Part shown: positions 51,745 to 54,657 of the stretch, one piece after another
How the letters are laid out: every line of letters starts with the position of its first letter
Position numbering within the stretch: the stretch's first letter is position 1
From: CAKOSP01 sp964369625
GTDB taxonomy: Bacteria > Bacillota_I > Bacilli_A > RF39 > UBA660
Assembly (NCBI GenBank): GCA_964369625.1
Contig: CAYJFC010000005.1
Location: forward strand, 1-54,657
Direction of reading: 5' to 3'
Length of the DNA stretch: 54,657 nt
Program-made: the position numbers and the translations under genes
The notes under the pieces: generated by a model
Told to the model about the DNA's origin: nothing
Databases searched by the model: none
Seen by the model: only the letters and a program-made list of their open reading frames with translations

Positions 51745-52306
51745 ATGTAAAAATAAAAAAAGTAAACCCAAAAATAATAAAAAGATTAAAAAAAATGTAA
51801 CTTTATTTTTATTAAGTGTTATATTTTTGTTTTCGTGTTTAATATACACAAAAATAAGTGATGAAAATAAAGAGAATTTTAAAAATATATTTTTAACTAA
51901 TAGTTTGTCATTTACAAAAATAAATAATATATACGAAAAATATTTTGGAGAAGTATTGCCTTCGGTTACTAATGCAGAAATGGTTTTTTCGCAGGATTTA
52001 AATTATAAAGAAATTACTGATTATCACGAAGGAGAAAAACTAACATTACAATCACAAACAGTAATATCCTCTTTAATTGGTGGAATAGTAGTTTTTATTG
52101 GTGAAAAAGATAATTATGGTAATACAGTGATAGTTCAAGGTAATGATGGATATGATATTTGGTATGGCAATGTAACTGATATAAATGTAAATGTATATGA
52201 TTATATTGAAAAAGGAACTACTCTTGGTCAAAGTATTGATGAAAATGTTTATATTCTTATAAAAAAAGGTGAAGAAACAATTAAATATGAAGATTATAAA
52301 AATTAA
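51716..52306 (+). CDS. spoIVFA: SpoIVFA-like sigma-K checkpoint protein with degenerate LytM domain
   Basis: 196 residues: a basic N-terminus, one membrane segment (about 29-45), a linker, and a C-terminal LytM/M23-like domain (about 110-185) with LIGGIVVFIGEKDNYGNTVI and YDIWYGNVTDINVNVYDYIE. The catalytic HxH and HxxxD residues of real M23 peptidases are missing (YGN replaces YxH), as in Bacillus SpoIVFA, which inhibits SpoIVFB until cut by SpoIVB. Position between mreD and spoIVFB matches Bacillus apart from the absent minCD. Confidence 0.8.
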   Translation: MEELENIVNRCKNKKSKPKNNKKIKKNVTLFLLSVIFLFSCLIYTKISDENKENFKNIFLTNSLSFTKINNIYEKYFGEVLPSVTNAEMVFSQDLNYKEITDYHEGEKLTLQSQTVISSLIGGIVVFIGEKDNYGNTVIVQGNDGYDIWYGNVTDINVNVYDYIEKGTTLGQSIDENVYILIKKGEETIKYEDYKN

Positions 52307-53042
52307 TTACTTAACATATTATTTTTTAATTCTTAATTTTTTATGTGGATATATAAAAAATGCACTAATTATTTTTTTAATAGTCTTAGTTCATGAACTA
52401 GGACATTTTTTTATTGCTAAAATAAACAAATATAAAGTAAAAGAAATTATGCTTTATCCATTCGGGGGAATTACTAAAATTTCTAAAGATTTAAATTCTG
52501 ATTTATTAAAAGACTTTTTTCTAGCAATTTTTGGATTTATATTTCAAATAATTTTATTTTATATTGTAACTTTGTTTTATAATATAGGTTATATTGGGAA
52601 TCATACATATAATTTATTTAATGAATATAACAAACTTATATTACTATTTAATTTACTTCCTATATATCCCTTAGATGGTTATAATATAGTTAATATATTA
52701 TTTAATAAATTATTTTCATTTCAAAAAAGTTATATTTTAAGTTATATAGTATCTATTATATCTTTATTATTATTTTTTGTTTTAAATATTAATTATGCAT
52801 TAAATAATTTAATGATTATTTCGTTTTTATTATTTAAAATAGTTAAATATTATAGGGATAAAAAAGCTATATATAATAAATTTTTATTGGAAAGATACTT
52901 AAATAATTATGATTATAAAAAAATAATAAATACTAAAAATAAAACATTAGAAGATTTACAAATTAATAAGTTATTTTACTTTTGGCATAATAAAAAATGG
53001 AATAGTGAAAAAAGTGTATTAGAAAACAAATACAAGTTGTAA
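52287..53042 (+). CDS. spoIVFB: SpoIVFB-type intramembrane metalloprotease (M50)
   Basis: 251 residues with about six membrane segments. The zinc motif HELGH (His36, Glu37, His40) lies in the second segment, followed by KEIMLYPFGGITKI, typical of SpoIVFB. The second motif is NLLPIYPLDGYN, with Asp130 as the third zinc ligand. It cuts pro-sigma-K inside the outer forespore membrane. ATG 52287 fits the family N-terminus; GTG 52269 is the alternative. It overlaps spoIVFA, as expected for a stoichiometric inhibitor-protease pair. The C-terminus is CBS-free but has a basic extension. Confidence 0.9.
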   Translation: MKIIKINYLTYYFLILNFLCGYIKNALIIFLIVLVHELGHFFIAKINKYKVKEIMLYPFGGITKISKDLNSDLLKDFFLAIFGFIFQIILFYIVTLFYNIGYIGNHTYNLFNEYNKLILLFNLLPIYPLDGYNIVNILFNKLFSFQKSYILSYIVSIISLLLFFVLNINYALNNLMIISFLLFKIVKYYRDKKAIYNKFLLERYLNNYDYKKIINTKNKTLEDLQINKLFYFWHNKKWNSEKSVLENKYKL

Positions 53043-53059
53043 AAGTATAAAAAATATAT

Positions 53060-53065
53060 TATAAT
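53060..53065 (+). promoter_or_regulatory. -10 element of the repeat-protein gene
   Basis: TATAAT 25 bases before ATG 53090; AGGTGA at 53077-53082 is the ribosome site. Confidence 0.45.
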
Positions 53066-53089
53066 CTTTATAGAATAGGTGATTATATT

Positions 53090-54657
53090 ATGCTAAATAA
53101 ATTTAAAAAATTGAATAAATCTAAAAAAATAGTTTTAATTATAATTTTATCATTAATAATTTTACTAACTTTTTTATTATCCTTTGCATATCTTGCTCCG
53201 ATAATAACAGGTTCTGCTGATACAGAGCTTATTATAGAGGGGTCTGGTAAGGAAACTCTAACATTTGATGAAGGCGCTGATATATCTCTAGTAGCTAATC
53301 CTGATAATTTTGGTATTGGGGACTCAAATATTTATGGTCAAACTAATTTAGTTGCAACAGCTAGAGCGAATAAAAGTGATACAGATTATAGTCCAAGTTA
53401 TAATGTATATTTTAATATAGGAGTAAATGATTATGAATATTCAGATGGCTTTACTCCGGAGCTTTTATTAACAGTTACTGATCCATTAGGTAATATAGTA
53501 ACTAGTTTACCAGGTCTTACTTATACAACTCAAAAAGGAGTATCTGGCTTTGATATTACTACTAAAACTGGTGTTATAACAATTGCTGAAAATTACTCAA
53601 TTACTTCACCAGACTATAATACTCCGGTATCACAAAACTGGCAATTTCAAGTTACTTTAATAGCTCATGATTTTGCTCAAAATGCTAATCAAGGGAAAAC
53701 TTTAAGGGCACAAATTGAAGCGAGCATAAGCGAAGTTACTGAGTATTCACTTGCATTATCTGATTTTTTATTAGATACACATGGGTCAGCACAAGGACTA
53801 TTTCAGCATACATCTTCACTTACAAATGGAGCGCAGGATAACAATTATAGATATTCTGGATCTAATGATGTAGTTAATAAAAATTATGTATGTTTTGGTT
53901 CTGATGAAGAGGTGTGCCCTGAAGATAATTTATATAGAATCATTGGAATATATGATGGAAAAGTAAAATTAATAAAAAATACGAGTATTGGAATGTTAGC
54001 TTTTGATGAATATGCATCTACTAATAATTTTGCAAATTCATCTATTAAAGATTACTTAAATACAGATTTTTATAATTCAATAGCATCAAATTATCAAGGA
54101 TTAATTAGCCAGTCAGAGTGGTATCATGGTGGTAATATGACAGAAAATCCAATGGAAGGAATATATTACGATAATGAAACAGCTTATGAATTTTATAGAG
54201 AAGATATATTGGAAGCATCTTCTCCTTCAATATTAAATATTGGATTAATAAATGCAAGTGATTATGGATTTGCTGCATATTCTTCAGCTTGGATAACTCA
54301 GTTAGAAGATTATAACGCTCAAACTACAAAAGAAAATAACTGGATGTATACAGGAATAAATGAGTGGACTATTACAAAAGAACCTGCATATCCATCCCAT
54401 CATTTTCAAATTAGTAACATTGGCGATGTTGGACATAGTTTAGCAGAGTATCAATCTAATGTTAGACCTACATTCTATTTAAATGCTGATGTTGAACTAA
54501 TTAGTGGAACTGGTTCAGTAAATAGCCCTTTTAGATTAAAAGTTCCTGAAATTCCTCCGGCGAGTGATTACTTAATAGAAAATCATACAGCAGCACAAGG
54601 TTTATTACAACATACACCAGAGCTTGTCAATAGCGCTGGTGATAATAATTATAGATA
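53090..54657 (+). CDS. Large repeat-containing surface protein (3' end beyond window)
   Basis: At least 522 residues, open to the window edge. A basic N-terminus and a membrane segment (VLIIILSLIILLTFLLSFAY) are followed by a beta-rich, Ig/cadherin-like domain, residues about 45-220. Then a repeat begins: FLLDTHGSAQGLFQHT...DNNYRYSG...YVCFG...CPEDNLYRIIGIYDGKVKLIK. A second copy starts at 54566 (YLIENHTAAQGLLQHT...DNNYR), giving a period of 804 bases or 268 residues. Each repeat has two Cys that could form a disulfide and ends with NVRPTFYLNADVELISGTGS. It is probably a long, secreted, membrane-anchored surface protein. Function unknown; adhesion is a guess. Confidence 0.8.
   Translation, partial: MLNKFKKLNKSKKIVLIIILSLIILLTFLLSFAYLAPIITGSADTELIIEGSGKETLTFDEGADISLVANPDNFGIGDSNIYGQTNLVATARANKSDTDYSPSYNVYFNIGVNDYEYSDGFTPELLLTVTDPLGNIVTSLPGLTYTTQKGVSGFDITTKTGVITIAENYSITSPDYNTPVSQNWQFQVTLIAHDFAQNANQGKTLRAQIEASISEVTEYSLALSDFLLDTHGSAQGLFQHTSSLTNGAQDNNYRYSGSNDVVNKNYVCFGSDEEVCPEDNLYRIIGIYDGKVKLIKNTSIGMLAFDEYASTNNFANSSIKDYLNTDFYNSIASNYQGLISQSEWYHGGNMTENPMEGIYYDNETAYEFYREDILEASSPSILNIGLINASDYGFAAYSSAWITQLEDYNAQTTKENNWMYTGINEWTITKEPAYPSHHFQISNIGDVGHSLAEYQSNVRPTFYLNADVELISGTGSVNSPFRLKVPEIPPASDYLIENHTAAQGLLQHTPELVNSAGDNNYR

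Noticed and set aside
1..54657. CRISPR array
   Set aside because: No regularly spaced direct repeats with unique spacers were found by eye; the only clear repeats are the penicillin-binding protein fragment and the protein-coding repeat at the window end.
1..54657. Mycoplasma-type code with TGA as Trp
   Set aside because: TGA ends several full-length genes in good family agreement, and Trp positions use TGG.

Overview
Organism. The window is very AT-rich, densely coded and uses the standard code: Trp is TGG, and TGA ends several genes (for example glmS, the DUF2142-like gene and the GT2 gene). It combines Firmicutes gene order (rpsU-yqeY; nusB-xseA-xseB; penicillin-binding protein near mraY; mreC-mreD-spoIVFA-spoIVFB) with sporulation genes (spoIIIAH, gerE, gerM, spoIVB, spoIVFA, spoIVFB). 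This points to an uncultured, low-GC, spore-forming Bacilli lineage, possibly a gut relative of the Mollicutes such as RF39-type organisms. The placement is inference; no 16S rRNA is present.

Layout. 1-5787 is an accessory island. It begins with a truncated copy of the penicillin-binding protein gene found intact at 5788, holds a degraded reading frame, and then a promoter-led operon: a CMP-kinase-like P-loop kinase broken by one in-frame stop, an AAA_28-type ATPase, a radical SAM protein, a phosphoribosyltransferase-fold protein, a CYTH protein and an HD phosphohydrolase. It ends with a small ORF, a CorC/HlyC CBS-domain remnant and a terminator. 5788-12222 is core: PASTA penicillin-binding protein, a catalytically degenerate RNB-fold protein, mraY, trpS and a MazG-like gene. 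tRNA-Arg(UCU) and the minus-strand sporulation genes gerM, gerE and spoIIIAH follow. 14265-17013 is a bacteriocin locus: a C39-peptidase ABC exporter, a short accessory protein and two very short overlapping genes for double-glycine-leader peptides, each with a GxxxG motif.

17101-35319 is mostly housekeeping (rpsU, yqeY, recD2, xer recombinase, ppdK, nusB, xseAB, proS, spoIVB, cmk, glmS) mixed with unrecognised membrane or charged proteins. glmS is preceded by a clear glmS ribozyme. 35461-45742 is a surface-polysaccharide cluster: Wzm/Wzt-type ABC exporter, glycosyltransferases, a pyruvyltransferase-family protein, two large membrane proteins, a DPM1-like GT2 and GtrA. 45755-50135 holds pyrG (minus), a Nudix hydrolase, an HPt-receiver fusion and a PilB/GspE-type ATPase (minus). 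50263-53042 holds a SPOR-like membrane protein, then mreC, an mreD-like gene, spoIVFA and spoIVFB. The window ends inside a large surface protein with an approximately 268-residue tandem repeat.

How the parts work together. The sporulation genes cover the engulfment channel (SpoIIIAH), the sigma-K checkpoint (SpoIVB signalling to SpoIVFA/SpoIVFB), late mother-cell transcription (GerE) and germination (GerM), so sporulation is probably functional or recently so. Many promoters use an extended -10 (TGnTATAAT), and several terminator hairpins include the stop codon of the gene they end. The best candidates for undescribed biology are the six-gene kinase/radical SAM/PRTase/CYTH/HD operon, the two-peptide bacteriocin, and the RNB pseudoenzyme between the penicillin-binding protein and mraY.
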